From Protopterus annectens (Eukaryota > Chordata > Ceratodontiformes > Protopteridae): DNA of 64,000 nucleotides. The DNA is taken from assembly GCF_019279795.1 (NCBI RefSeq), contig NC_056733.1:1997832586-1997896585 (forward strand). Reading direction: 5' to 3'. The notes under the pieces are model-generated. The model was not told where the DNA came from. It searched no databases and worked only from the letters and a program-made list of their open reading frames with translations. The translations under genes were made by a program, and so were the position numbers. Below are positions 43,326 through 54,744 of the stretch, one piece after another (positions within the stretch are counted from its first letter, which is position 1; the number at the start of each line of letters is the position of its first letter).

Positions 43326-43488
43326 CTCCACACTCCTCGATAAGGTTAGCTATTGTGTCTGCAGCTTCATCAGCCATTTTCAAGATATTACTTAAGCCAT
43401 CTAATACCACTTGCACCACCTGCGAGTCCTTCACTGTCAGCAGGCCACAAAAGGGTGGAATTACATTTTGCTGTATTAAGTATGCCAC
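43326..43488 (-). CDS. KPNA4: Importin subunit alpha-3 (KPNA4), one internal exon
   Basis: This exon encodes 54 codons plus one base of an armadillo-repeat nuclear import receptor that binds classical nuclear localisation signals and importin beta. The peptide starts [13 protein letters not shown], continues [19 protein letters not shown] and [20 protein letters not shown], covering ARM repeats near the C-terminal end. [21 protein letters not shown] and NLIEECG favour KPNA4 over KPNA3, which from memory of the family has different residues there. Splice sites are good: a T-rich tract and CAG before 43488, GTATGT after 43326. The exon starts in phase 0 and ends in phase 1, inside the ECGG Gly. 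Flanking exons are not seen, so both introns are large. Not a retrocopy, because it is spliced. Confidence 0.87.
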
Positions 43489-44694
43489 CTGAAGATTAAA
43501 AAAAAAACTGCAATTTAAGTACATTTCGACTATCTATTTCTACAGCAACCAAAAACTGCCCAAGTAGCACAATGAAATATTTGTTTCACCTTGTGCTTTC
43601 AATAGCAAATGTGGTGCAACTCAAAATTTGAAACAACTTGGTGAAGGCAGCATTACCTGGGGAAGTACAGTATAACATGAGTGCATATCTGTTAAGTCAT
43701 TTGTCTGTCTACTTACCGTACTTTTTGTTCTGTAAAGGAAGTCAGTTGCTCTCTTAAACCTCCAACACTTTTGTTGAAATGTTACACAAGGAAGGTAATA
43801 GGTAGGATAAGAATCTGAGCATCCAACAACATATAATGTTGAAGGAACAGATTCCATGCCCAATGGTTCTCACTTCTCTGGGACAGTGTCCCTGCATGTC
43901 TAAATGTTAAGCAGAGTGACACCCTTATCTTCAACACTAAAGCTTGACAACTGGAAGGGTGCCCACAAGTTCATTTCTGGTCTGACATATCCTGCCCTTA
44001 TAGAAGCTTGAATGGGTGTTGGGGTATGTGGCAAGATACACAATCAAACTTACTTGCCTGGTAGCTCCTATAAGCACACTCCAACCATCATGGTGGGTTT
44101 GTGCTTTAACAGTATTCTCAAAATACATTTACGGAAGTCTGCTATGCACCACTGTTTAGACCAATTTACAGCAATTCCATTGTTTCGTCATGTTTAAACT
44201 GCCTGCATCCCAAATACTTAATCAGGTGTCCAGTTTTCCTGTTTGTGCCTATACAAAAATCTGTACATTCTTTCCACTTAGAGAAAAACAAAGAAAAAAG
44301 GAATCTTAGAGAGTTAACAGCCAGGCAATACGTGTACCAACCAGGTTTTTCAATGTAATATTTGGTGATAAAAATAAATGTCAGTTTTTCTAGTGTTTCG
44401 TTTATAACAAGTGTGTTAAGTGGGCATATAAATGCAGGACCCCTTTTAAGTCATAAGCCAGACTGATAGGTTTACAATAAAAAGAAAAACTAGTTGCAAT
44501 GTGAAACAAAATTATCTAAATAATGCAATAAAGATAATTACTTATACAACAGAAGAGTGTGAAACAAGCCATCAAAAGGCACATTACTAAGATGCAAGTC
44601 AGTCAGGAATACACAAAGCTGTCAACTCTCCGGGGTCACAACAATTTTGTAGACACAAAGCAAAATCTTTTATAAATATTCTGGAGGATCTGTT
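43489..44694. other. Probable KPNA4 intron, no recognised feature
   Basis: It lies upstream of the exon on the minus strand. The polypyrimidine tract of the acceptor is at 43491-43508. I see no further exon, and only short chance frames. Confidence 0.5.
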
Positions 44695-45240
44695 CAAACG
44701 TAGGCAAATGAATAGTTTGGTTTAAAGCCAAACTAGAAACATACTTAGGCCATAAAGCCCCTTATGGATACAAGTCAGGCGGAAAACGCGCTCTACTGCC
44801 ATAAGGGCCTGCAACTTCAGACACAATTCTTCTGCAGAAGTAATAGCCACAGAAAAGCAGTCTTCCATTATAGAGCAGTAGCAGCCAGCACAAAAGGTCA
44901 AAAAGGTTGTAGAGTAGCCAAAACCAACACAAAATTGGAGATCCTAAGAGGAGAATTAAGTTCTTACTGGGGTCAAATATATTCTTTGCTGGTCTAAGAA
45001 AGCTGCAGCTCAAAATATAAAACAAAGGGTGGGTCAAGCAGAAAAGGCTAAATCCAGCTGCAGCATGAATTATTTATGGAAGAGAATAATAAACCCTTGT
45101 TCCAATAATTCAGTAAGATATTGAAGAGCCAAAAGAAATCTCTAGCATCTTTGCTTCCAAATTTTTAATGACTCCAAAATGAAAATCTCTTCAATTTTGT
45201 CCTTAATAACTGGAATCTACTCAGGTTCCCTAGCTTAACA
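44695..45240 (-). pseudogene. Tyrosine recombinase relic, copy N
   Basis: GTAGGCAAATGAATAGTTTGG (44699 on) and CTGCCATAAGGGCCTGCAA (44795 on) match the G2 YR around the NQTIHLPTF and RVSELQALM blocks. The core-binding part near 45060-45240 is eroded. The HSTR and Tyr region is absent. Confidence 0.7.
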
Positions 45241-47110
45241 AATCACATTGTTGACTTGTTTGAGAAGTTGAGACCTGTGTTGCTTGACACCAAGAGATAT
45301 GCTGCCGTTAGATGAAACTAGTGTAGCTTGACATTGAGCAGATGAGGAAACTTCTGAGATAAACTGTGAGGAATCAGAGAATATGGCCATGGAGGCTTTA
45401 CGAGACTCGAGTAGTGGTACCAGTGTGACCAATACTGAATGGAGCTAAAATGCAAATCCTTGGCCTGTCTTGTCTGAGGTTTGGTCATAAGATGGAAGAA
45501 GAGGCAGAGGTGGAAAGGCATAAACATCTGCGGCTTCCAACTGACCCTTTTGCAATCCTGTTTCCTGTGTGTGATGAAACCCCTTTGTGCAATAATTTCG
45601 TGGCAGCTTGTTGGAGAAGCTAACAGACAGATGTCTGGAGTTCCCCATGACACTGTCAGTTTCTGAAATACCATGAGATCCAGTTTCACTCGGGGATCCA
45701 AAGAGATTTCAAGCAATCACATCTGCTAAAGAGGGAAGAGCTCCTTGCTAAAACCCTGTCGGAAGAGTTAGTTGCAGGCTTAGCCTTGTCTCCCATAAAA
45801 TCATTGTCATATGCTGCCTGCAATAAGAATGTGTTCCCCTTGCTTGTGTTAGTACTACGACAGTGACTGTGTCTGTTAAAATCAACACCTGCCCTGAAGA
45901 AGCAAAGAAGTAAAAGCTTTCATTAATGCAATGCAAACTGCCAACCAACATTTCATTCATGTATGTGAAGATAAGAGTTTGGCAGTACTACTTCTGTCTT
46001 TGTGTTCTGGACCATCTCTATGAGCTCCCTTTGCAGATGTCCGAAGGGCTCTGTCGTTCCCTTGTGACTTGGTTCTCTGGGTCATGCCTTTAGAGTTGTT
46101 TTAAAGGCATGACATTCCTGAGCTCCACCAATTCTTTTTTGAATAGCAAGTGTCACTGTGAATGACAGTGTCCATTGGCTGTGGAGAAAGTGTCCATACA
46201 TTTTGAGATACCACCATAGCACATGATGCAGTTTGGCATTGGTCCACAATTCAGAATACAAGAGTCACCACACAAGAGCGACTTAGTTGACTGTCACGTA
46301 GTATCGACTGATTGATGAGAGTTTGATGGAAGTAAAGTGACAGACTCTTTGTTTGTCCGGGTTAAAAAGTTATCAAATGTGTTCAGTCTTGACTTTTTAA
46401 ACTTTTATGTCTTGAGAGGGGTAAAGATCGGACTTTTATTCGCTCACCAGACTGGATTCTAGGCATCTTAGCACTAGACTGACATATTCCAGATATCATA
46501 GAACCCCTTCTTGAGCTTAGATGAAGCTGTCATCTCAAAGTAAGGATAGGATCTGAATTCCTTTGTAGCCTGAAGTGTTATCACTGGAGCCAGAGATCAG
46601 GAAAACTCTAAGAAAGAAGATGCTTCGGCAATGCCCAGAACTGATATAATGAATTTCCAGCTCAAACCTATTTATTCTGCAACTTAGCCTTATAGTAAGT
46701 TTGGCATTGTAAGCTTCCTTCCAGAGATCTAGTTGAACTCCAGTGATCTATTCAGCAGAGGTAGAAGCTGGAAGCCTGCCAACATCTTGTTGATGTTGAA
46801 TGTCCAGATAAGTGTTGTTTGTAGATAAATCCAAAAAAAATCTCCACGTGTCTCTTGGTACTAGGAACAGTGGCGAGAATCTTCTAGAATTCCTTCTGAT
46901 AGAATGGGATCATCTACTTTCTATTGACAGCAACTGAGAAGAAAGTTTGTGACTTTCTCTTGGAGAAACTTTCGTCAAGCCTTGGCCTTTGAAAGGGCAT
47001 TGTATGAAAATAAAATTGTAACCGGTGAATTATGAAATCTCTCCATTTGTCTTGAGTAATTAAATCCCAATTTCAATGAAAAGAGACAATCTTCCTTCCT
47101 AAAGGAGCTG
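45241..47110 (-). pseudogene. RT-RNase H-MT-like relic, copy N
   Basis: MT-like motifs remain: VSWGTPDICLLASP (45640 region) and FMPFHLCLFFHL for AFPPLPLL. RH is partly visible in 45748-45960 (GQVLILTDTVTVVV, GTHSYC). RT is spread over 46000-46900 with motifs such as TCCAGATAAGTGTTG for the LNTYLDI block, but every frame is broken. The YLDD codons are not readable. Confidence 0.68.
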
Positions 47111-47139
47111 CTATAAACAATCTGCTGCAAGCAGCTGAA

Positions 47140-48872
47140 AAAGAAGGTCATTGGGTCTGTTTACGAAGCGACCCACCTTGCCCTCACCAGTTATGGAGCA
47201 GGTGAACTCCCTTCTGTTCTAGCTGGCCTAAAGAACCTTGAGCTCCTCGTTCCCCCTACAGCCTAGAGACAGCCCTAGACTGGGAAACATAAGCAGGAGG
47301 GGATGACCTGGAAGCAGCCATTAACACTTCTACTAAAGCTTGGGAGGCTGCACCTGCAAGAAATCCTAATAAATGCCTTTAGACTTGCATTTGTCCTCCA
47401 TTTTCTTTAAAACTTCTTTTTTGAAATCAACACCAACAATATCAGAAACAAATATTTTCTCAAAAATCCTTGTCTTAATATGCTCAGCTAAATTCTGTCC
47501 TTCAACCAGGTGATCCTGCACAGAACAGAACTGAAGAACAGAACTGGTAGGAGTAGCCGAGGAGGCATCAAACCATTATTGCAAGAATGCTTTACCCAAT
47601 TTATACCAGACACATGATGAAAATCCAGCAACTCTTACTACATATGAGCCTTCCGCGCCAAAGCATCCACCTTAGATTTCAATTGTAGGAGATAATTCTG
47701 ATATTTTAGCATGTGAAACTGGTAATTCAAAGTCCTTCATGGCTAGAGGGAAGAAGCATACCTCTTTCCCCCTTGTCCTCCCAGTTCTTGCCTCCTATCA
47801 GAGGGAACCTTTGAACCAACCAGCCTTTACACCCTTAGGTCTTGAGAAATAGTTTCTTGGTCCTAGACTCAAAAACATATTTTGTGAGCTTCGCACATCT
47901 TCTAACCATAACTCAAGGCTTAAATAGGAGCAGGAGGCAAAGAGTCAGGGTTCAGGGTTTCCAAACATCTCCACCACATTCAACAACACAGAATAGCTAA
48001 AGGCCTATGTTAGTAAAACAAAACAAAAACCTTCTTCCTTTATCAGAGTAACTTGGCCTTCCCATTTAAAAGTGCTTCTGGATAATGCAGAGTCTCTGAA
48101 AGACTCTCTCTGTAATGAAAGCCTCAGGAGGAGAATCATCCACATCAGAATCAGAACACATCAGAATCAGAATAAGTAGGAAACTCCTGTATATCTTCCA
48201 CAGAAGATTCTGAGGCTTCTGGAACACTGTTCAAAACTATCAAACTCCGCTGAAATTCATAGAACTCTAATCATAGTACGGCAAGGAACCCTCAATCATA
48301 GTATATGTTTCTGTGGTACAGAACCTCAAATGCTTTCTGTGCCCCACTGAAGCTGAAGCAGGAGAAGCCCCCACTGAAGCTGAAGTAGGCCTACTCAACA
48401 GAGGTTACCTGGTACTCTTGGGAAGAGGACTAACAACCTAAAAGAGGGGAAGAACAATCTGCCTACCTCCCCCAGCCTGGCCTACCTCCTGTAAGAAGCA
48501 CATCCTGTAAAAGTATAGTTTCGCCTGGGACTCAAATGAACGCTCCACTTTCGAACCTCCTAAAGAACATTTTCTAAAGAACCGACGCTGGCAACCTCTA
48601 GGCTCTCACAAGCCTTATCCTTGCGCTCTTGAGGCTGCTTGCCGGAGCATCGGACGATCCGGCCACATTGTAACTAAAAACAAACCTCAACCTTCCACAA
48701 ATCAACCTCCTGGGTCTCCTCTTAATAGTGCTTATTAAACCTAGCACAAGAGCCGCAACCAACAACGCCGGCTCCTAGACCTTACTCTATACACAAGGAA
48801 AGGTATGATAATCCCTATGAACCAATCTGTTCGTATAAGGCTATTAAAGTTATTCACTTTTTCTGACATCCG
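47140..48872 (-). pseudogene. Gag relic, copy N
   Basis: The conserved gag DNA blocks can be followed (GTGAAACTGGTAATTCAAAG at 47713 on; AGGAGCAGGAGGCAAAGAGTCAGG at 47926 on), and the start MSEKVNN is in frame at about 48872. The Cys/His cluster is damaged. Indels occur every few tens of bases. Confidence 0.66.
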
Positions 48873-48889
48873 TAAAATACTGAGGGGCA

Positions 48890-49185
48890 AAAAAAAAAAA
48901 TATTCCCAACGGGACACGTAGCCAATACTGACTCTGTTTCCCGGCTCGAAACCGAAATATTTCATATTTTCAACCTGCACTCCTGAAATTCATTTTAAAA
49001 TTGGACTACGCGCAAAACTACGCGGCAATGACGCCGGATATGATCGCCGTCATGCCCATTATAATATCGGTCGCCACATTAGTAGTCCCTGACCGACGCG
49101 ACGCTTACCTCTGGGTCTGGGGCCGACTGGGACGCTGACTATACAGAAATCACCAGGGACTGCAGCAATGGAAGACGAAGAACAT
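48890..49185 (-). repeat. 5' ITR, copy N
   Basis: It keeps the CCCAACGGG leader block (48904) and terminal CTGCAGCAATG..GACGAAGAACAT. GACGTC steps are partly mutated (GACGCC, GACGCG). Confidence 0.65.
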
Positions 49186-50149
49186 CTGGTAGAAACTTGA
49201 ATAAGTTACAATAGACAGAGGAAAGGGAGCACCTGTTGCATTTCACGAGACAAGTTACAAAGTAATGCCTGCACATCTCTGCTTGTAATACATCAAGTAT
49301 AAAAGCATAATGCTAAGAACTAGACACTTTCGAAAACAAACATGATGAAACGCTGGGGATTTTTTTCCCAAAGGAAAAAAATAATTTTCATCTTTATGGA
49401 TTACACATGAACATTTTCTAGTGAAAAGTCTGCCAGACAGTAAATGACTGTAAATGAGAACCCATTCCACTAGAAAACATCCCCAACCACTGCTGGTGAT
49501 CTGGGGTCTACAAGCATTCTGGGCAACAGAAAGAAATCAAGATGCGAGACAGAGAGCATTCATGTTCAAAAAGAACATTATAATCGATGCAAGTTTTTCT
49601 ACTAGTCAGTGTCAGACATACCTCTCAAACTCTTAGCACACTACTTCTGGACAAAGTCAAACATAAAGAGGGACCAAAGCCAAAATTTGTGACAAACTTT
49701 AAATATTTCTTATAAACTTGCAAAATTGCTAGAATGACAGGTTTTGTCTTAGTCTGCATTGTCTTAAGAACATACAGTTAAAGTGTGTCATTATTTAGGG
49801 ACTTCAATCCTCAATGCTTTAGCAGAAAAAACAACAATTTCATTTGGAAGAGACTAAAAATGAAGCAAAGATATGGAAATTCTGCAAAACACTGGACAGT
49901 TGGTTGATAGGATACGAGACCTGGAAAGAAAAAAAAAGGTTTGTTTTTAGTTTGTTCGTGTAATGACAGACATACTCTAAAGTGATACCAGCAGGAACAG
50001 AAAACTGAATTTGTTTTGGGACTTCAAACACTGCACCTCAACTCCTCCAAGGCCAATGCAAAACAAGAAACATTTTTTGTTAAAGCAGTTGCAGGAGTGA
50101 CTGTCCATAATGAACTATTTAAGCTAGGAAAAGCTGTCTATAAACTATC
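49186..50149. other. Probable intron, no recognised gene
   Basis: This is the right flank of copy N. A T-rich tract followed by CAG near 49922 (minus strand) resembles a splice acceptor, but the frame after it (VSYPINQLSS..) does not match KPNA4. Confidence 0.4.
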
Positions 50150-50903
50150 ATACTTATTTGTTTTAAGCTAACTCGTCTTTCCACCCGTCGTTATAATTTT
50201 CAATTAACACAAGTTTTCTTCTTTGAGTTTCTTTAATAAACAGACTCTAGAAATCCTGTAGCATCTCTTGCCTCTGTTTACTACATCTGGTGGAGAATGT
50301 GGGTAGCTAAAGTTGAACCTTCAAATAATCGATCCCCCCCCCACCACTACAGACTGCACCTTTCAAGAAGGCACTTTATTATGAAAAAAGATGACTACAC
50401 TGGAGCTACTTCAGACTACTGTTATGGCAGCTAAAGTAATAATGTCAGAAGCTAAGTCAGTGCTTGGCTGAAGTTGGCACCCACAAAACCTCTTGTTTTT
50501 GGCAAAGGCCTTAAAGCTTATTTAGAAACTTTTAAAAAGATCATCAGCCAAGAGGGATGGGAACATTCTGAGCAGATGTATTAGCAAATCACAGGAAAGC
50601 CTTTCTGTGCTTACATGAATATCCTGACAGACTTTGACATGGCTAGCTGACGCCAATATAGCGCCTCAACATACCCCATTCTATCAAACCTATTAAACAG
50701 CTGCAAGTCTAATGGTGTCAGATGTCAACTCAAGGGATCCAAATCATTTTTGCAAAATTAACATGGAGGGACATATACCTATTCACTCTACATAAAGAAG
50801 GGTACTTCTCTTACTCTATTTAAAAATAATGTGGATGAATGGATGGGTAACCACAAATTCACCACAGGTATAGCAAAATTAACCCTCAAAGACAGGGGAA
50901 AAA
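50150..50903 (+). mobile_element. Gypsy-like LTR retrotransposon relic (LTR end, PBS, gag start)
   Basis: AATAAA at 50235 lies in a likely LTR 3' end finishing ..TTACTACA at 50285. TGGTGGAGAATGTGGG (50288-50303) looks like a primer-binding site just after it. ATG at 50391 opens a gag-like region (MTTLELLQTTVMAAK), and EAYLETFKKIISQEGWEHSEQ-like sequence follows in another frame near 50515-50580, typical of Gypsy gag. Stops and indels are frequent. It ends where DIRS copy L begins. The LTR start was not found. Confidence 0.5.
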
Positions 50904-50985
50904 AAGTTGTGTACTCACCATAACGTTACATGTGTTGTCCATTTTCATTTTTCCTTAACGTATGAGGTCGGATCTGACGTAGCCA
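50904..50985 (+). repeat. 3' ITR of copy L (family 3)
   Basis: It begins about AAGTTGTGTACTCACCATAA after an A run and continues to CCTTAACGTATGAGGTC. The CATAACGTTACATGTGTTGTCC stretch is found inverted in the ICR. The first bases resemble GTTGTGTAC..ACCATAA of family 1. Confidence 0.7.
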
Positions 50986-51247
50986 CTGTTTCATAGCTCG
51001 TGGTTATTACAAGCTCTCGACCTCCTCCCTTATCCACTATGCAGCAGTCCCCCCTTATTCCCCAGATCTTGTTTGCATCAGCTTATTGCATGATAGAATA
51101 AATTTATAGCTTTAAGATGGAAAGTCAGTATCTGGAGCTCAAACAGGACCACCTTTGGTTTCTCTAATGTTTTTCAGTTCTTCCAGAAGTCCTTAAGAGG
51201 AAAAGGGGTAGGGAGCTGGAGGGAGGGGAACTGAGAAACAATGAAAC

Positions 51248-51332
51248 TGGACAACACAAATGGAACGTTATGGTGAATACATAACCATCTTATGCTGCCA
51301 ATTTTCATTCATTCCTCAACATATGGGACAGA
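51248..51332. repeat. ICR of copy L
   Basis: GGACAACACAAATGGAACGTTATGGTG (51249 on) is the complement of the left end; GCTGCCAATTTTCATTCATTCCTCAACATATGGGAC (51294 on) repeats the ITR in direct orientation, presumably from the other end. The junction is at about 51286. Confidence 0.65.
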
Positions 51333-51336
51333 ATCC

Positions 51337-52281
51337 TCAGTTACCTGAATCGCGGGACTCTAAGGAAGGATATTCTTGAGTAATGTAAAGCTGAAGACTG
51401 CTCTTCCCCTTGAGACCAAATCCAATTTGTAATGAGTAATAAAGGTATGAGGATTGGCCTAAGTTGCAGCCGCACAAATATCGGCCATGGAAGTCCTGGA
51501 TAAAAAGGCTGATGAAGTTGCCATGGACCTGGCTGAATGGGCTTCTAAAAGGTTTTGGCAAAGCCAGACCAAACTTTTTATAAACAAAAGAAATGCAGCC
51601 AGTCACCCATTCTGATAAGATTATTTTTGAAACTGGCTGACCCAATCTAGTTTCTGAAAATGACACACAACTCAACTGACTTTCTAAATTTCTCCAATCT
51701 GTAAAGATAAACATAATTGAATATCTAAAAAGTTCAAAATGTATTCACTTTTGTTTGAAAAATTTGGAAAGAATACAGGAAGGTTAACAGTTTCATTAAT
51801 GTTAGATCCAATCACCACCTAAGGAGGGAAGAACTGTTTCTTAAGGACAATATCTTTATGAAAATCTAAATAGGGAGGCTTAGAAGATAAAGCTTGAAGT
51901 TCTGAAACTCTTCTTGCTGATGTCACAGCTATGAGAAATATAGTTTTCCAAGTCAGATATCACAATTCACATTTTGAAGCTGGTTCAAATGGACTCTGGG
52001 GTAAGGGCTCGTAACATTAAATTCAGATCCCAAGGTGGAGTAGGGTCCTTGAAAAGTGGTTTGAGTAGAAAGGCTCCTTTTATAAATGCTTTACAAGGAT
52101 GTGAAGAAGCCAAAGCAGAATTACTGACTCCAATATGAAAATTGGAAATAGTAGCTAATTGAACATTGACTGTAGCAGGACTAGTCCCTTCATTAAAGAC
52201 AGAAACCAGAAATACAAGAATCTCATATACTGGTGCTGAAAAAGGATCCATGTCTTGTGTCCAAAGGACAAATTTTTCCAT
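51337..52281 (-). pseudogene. DIRS tyrosine recombinase, copy L (broken)
   Basis: The N-terminal piece (51985-52281) resembles the core-binding half: YEILVFLVSVFNEGTSPATVNVQLATIS and DPTPPWDLNLML, equivalent to LQYLTE..GLSFSSIKIHAAAIS and PTPAWDLNFVL. The C-terminal piece (51337-51714) has PVSKIILSEWVTGCISFVYKKF and SSYLYYSLQIGF, equivalent to PVSKQTISKWIGFCIAFC and SSVHTFSRHYHLP. The HSTR motif is lost. The Arg box survives as DNA at 51903-51920 (CTTCTTGCTGA) but out of frame. Confidence 0.72.
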
Positions 52282-52319
52282 TTGCTCTTATAAATCCTCC
52301 TAGTGGAAAATTTGTGATA

Positions 52320-54157
52320 AAAGAATGTGGTGCACTGGAGAAGACAGCTTTGGTTGTCTGACTATAAACGGAATTGGAGAAACTATTCGGTCAGCTTTAG
52401 GCCTAAGATGTCCAGGTGAGTCATGTCTGTCAGGTGAGACGGGAGGTCTGGAGTTGGATCCACAATCCAAGGCGGGCAAAACTAGATGAGGCCAAAGGAA
52501 GCAAAAACAAATCTGTTGAGGGCAATAATGGGCAATAAGGATGACTGCTCTAAAATTGAGAAGCCTTCTGTAGGAATTTGGGGATTGAGGGATAAGAACA
52601 GAGATGACCTAGGGGTCCAATCATGAAGAAGAGTGTCTCTCAGTGACTCCCCCAGTGGAGGGATTAGAGCAAAGAATCTGCTGCATTTGCTGTTCAGGGA
52701 AGATGCAAATAAATCACAGCATGGCTGGCCCCATTGGCAGAAATAATTTCTGCCACTTCTGTGCTGAGACCACTAATGCAGAAATATGGACCTGCTCAAC
52801 TCGTCTGCTATCACGTTGTTTTCCCCCACTATATGCTTTGCTATCAGAAATCGATCTGAAGAGATCACCCATTGCCACACACACAGCTTCTCAACACAAG
52901 GGGTAAGATCCAATTCCTCCTTGCTTGCTGATGTACCACACTAGACAGTGTCAGTTTGAATCGCAATAATTCCAGAAGGGAGTGCATCTTGGAACGCCTG
53001 GAATGCTAGTACTGCTCTCATTTTCCAACACAATAACATGCAAGTTGACCTCTTCAGGGGACCACGTGCCTTGAACACCATTCCGCAAGAAAAACACCCC
53101 CCCCCACTCAATCTGGAAAGCGTCTGTGGTCACTACGGCCTTGGGCTGAGACAGGATGAATGGACAACCCTGGTAATATTTGATCTGAGTTAATCCACCA
53201 CTAAAGGTACTTTTTGCAGGGCTGAGTTATGCTGATTCTGGTGGACATAGGTTGGTGTAAAATGGACCACTGGGTTGCTAAGGTCCACTGGAAGATTCTC
53301 ATATGGTATCTTACTAGTGGAAGTAGTACAATCGCTGTGGACATCGACCCCAGGATCAGTAATACATTTCCAGCTGGCAATACTGACTTTCTGAGCATCC
53401 TTCTGACTTGAATATGAATGGTATGAATACTCAGTAATGGGAGAGACGCTGTCACTGATGTGTTGAAAATGGACCCTATAAATTCTAATGTCTACGACAG
53501 TTGAAGCTGAGATTTGCTGTGGTTGATTCTAATGCCTAGGTTGGAACAAATCTAGAGCACACAGTTTAGAGCCATCAGCAGATGCTTGGTCGAGGTGGTT
53601 AGGAACCAGTTGTCTAAATATGGAAACACCTGGAATCCCTGCAGTTTCAAGTGAGCTGCTACTACTGCCATGCATTTGGTAAATACCCTGGGGGCAGCTG
53701 TGATACCAAAGGGCAGTGTTCTGAATTGGTAATGACTGGCTGCCAGCCAGAAGCATACATACCTCCTGGATCTTCTGCTACTTTTTTTTTTGACAATACT
53801 CGTCCTGTAGACCTACTGAGCACATCCAGTCGTCCTTGGGCAGGAAAGGCAAAATGGACTGAACCATGACCATACAGAACTTGGTACGCTGAACCAATTT
53901 GTTCAGATTACTGAGATCCAAAATTGGTCTCCAGTCTTCTGTTTTCTTTGGCACTAAAGATTCTTCAGTAAGTTCCAGATTTTTTTCTGGTCTTGCGGGA
54001 CCCTCTTAGATGACTTTTGTCTAAAAGCTTTTGAATTTTCAAAGCAACCATTTTTCATTGACTGGGTGGATCATCAGGGATTTTATTCTGCAATAGTGGA
54101 AGTAGAAAAAAGGGAATTATATAGCCTCTGGAAATAATCCTCTGCATCCAAGTATTC
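52320..54157 (-). pseudogene. DIRS RT-RNase H relic, copy L
   Basis: RH: MTTDAFQIEWGGVFFLRNGVQGTWS (52951-53133) corresponds to LTTDASDYAWGAHLAG..IQGKW. RT thumb: LRKSVLPAGNVLLILGSM and VRYHMRIFQWTL (53201-53455) correspond to ALGFMAS and ARLHMRKLQWYL. Palm: 53640-53770 has the AVYQMHG..CCAAAGGGCAGTGTTCTGAATTGG region for FSALPFG. RT fingers (ILDLSNLNKL) are at about 53890-53940. LINE4 cuts it at 54157. No intact YLDD frame was seen. Confidence 0.72.
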
Positions 54158-54744
54158 TTGGTCCTTTTCTTTTCTCATTATTCATCAATGACCTTCAAAT
54201 AGCCATTCCTGAAACCACCTGTATACAATATGCTGACGATTCTATCATCATATGCTCTGCCAACTCTACATCTGAACTTCAATCTTTAACCCAGACAGCT
54301 TTCAATACAGTAGAGGCAAAGTTCTCTAATCGGTGCCTTCTTTTGAATACCAAAAAGACCAAGCTACTACTGTTTACAACAAACAGTAAGTCCTCCCCCA
54401 TAGATTTCGCCATTCAATCCAGTAATGGCACCCTTATATCCCCAGACTCTTCCAACCAAACTATTAGGAATTACAATTGATAATAACCTCACCTTTGACA
54501 TTCACATTAATAACACTATTAAATCTGTTAAAAAAACTGGGCTCCCTATATAGGATAAAACCTTTCTTAACTCCCAACAGCCAAAATGACTATTGCCCAC
54601 TCCCATCTAATCTCAACTCTTTTGTATGCAGCACCCATATACACTAATCTAAAAAAAAATAATCTTACCAAACTAGCCAACGCCTATAATAGTATTGCTA
54701 GATTTGCCACTGGAACCCATATAGAACTCACCACTGTTAACCAC
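54158..54744 (+). pseudogene. LINE4 reverse transcriptase, part a
   Basis: PFLFSLFINDLQIAIPETTC then the catalytic IQYADDSIIICS, ELQSLTQTAFNTVEAKFSNR, NTKKTKLLLF and a C-terminal block SHLISTLLYAAPIYTNLKKN..NSIARFATGTH. The YADD box is intact. Frameshifts lie near 54465 and 54540. It is a Jockey/CR1/L2-type RT, but different from LINE1-3. Confidence 0.75.

Larger units (their letters stand above)
44695..49185 (-). mobile_element. DIRS family 2, copy N (decayed, 3' truncated)
   Basis: This is a family 2 element with its 5' end at 49185 (GAACAT, next base C). It keeps the order ITR, gag, RT, RH, MT, YR but stops in the YR at about 44695, so the catalytic end, ICR and 3' ITR are missing. It has very many small insertions and deletions compared with G1 and G2, and no frame over about 130 codons. 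Confidence 0.82.

Noticed and set aside
49840-50031. Possible second host exon after a T-rich tract and CAG
   Set aside because: The peptide does not match KPNA4 and no donor site supports an exon.
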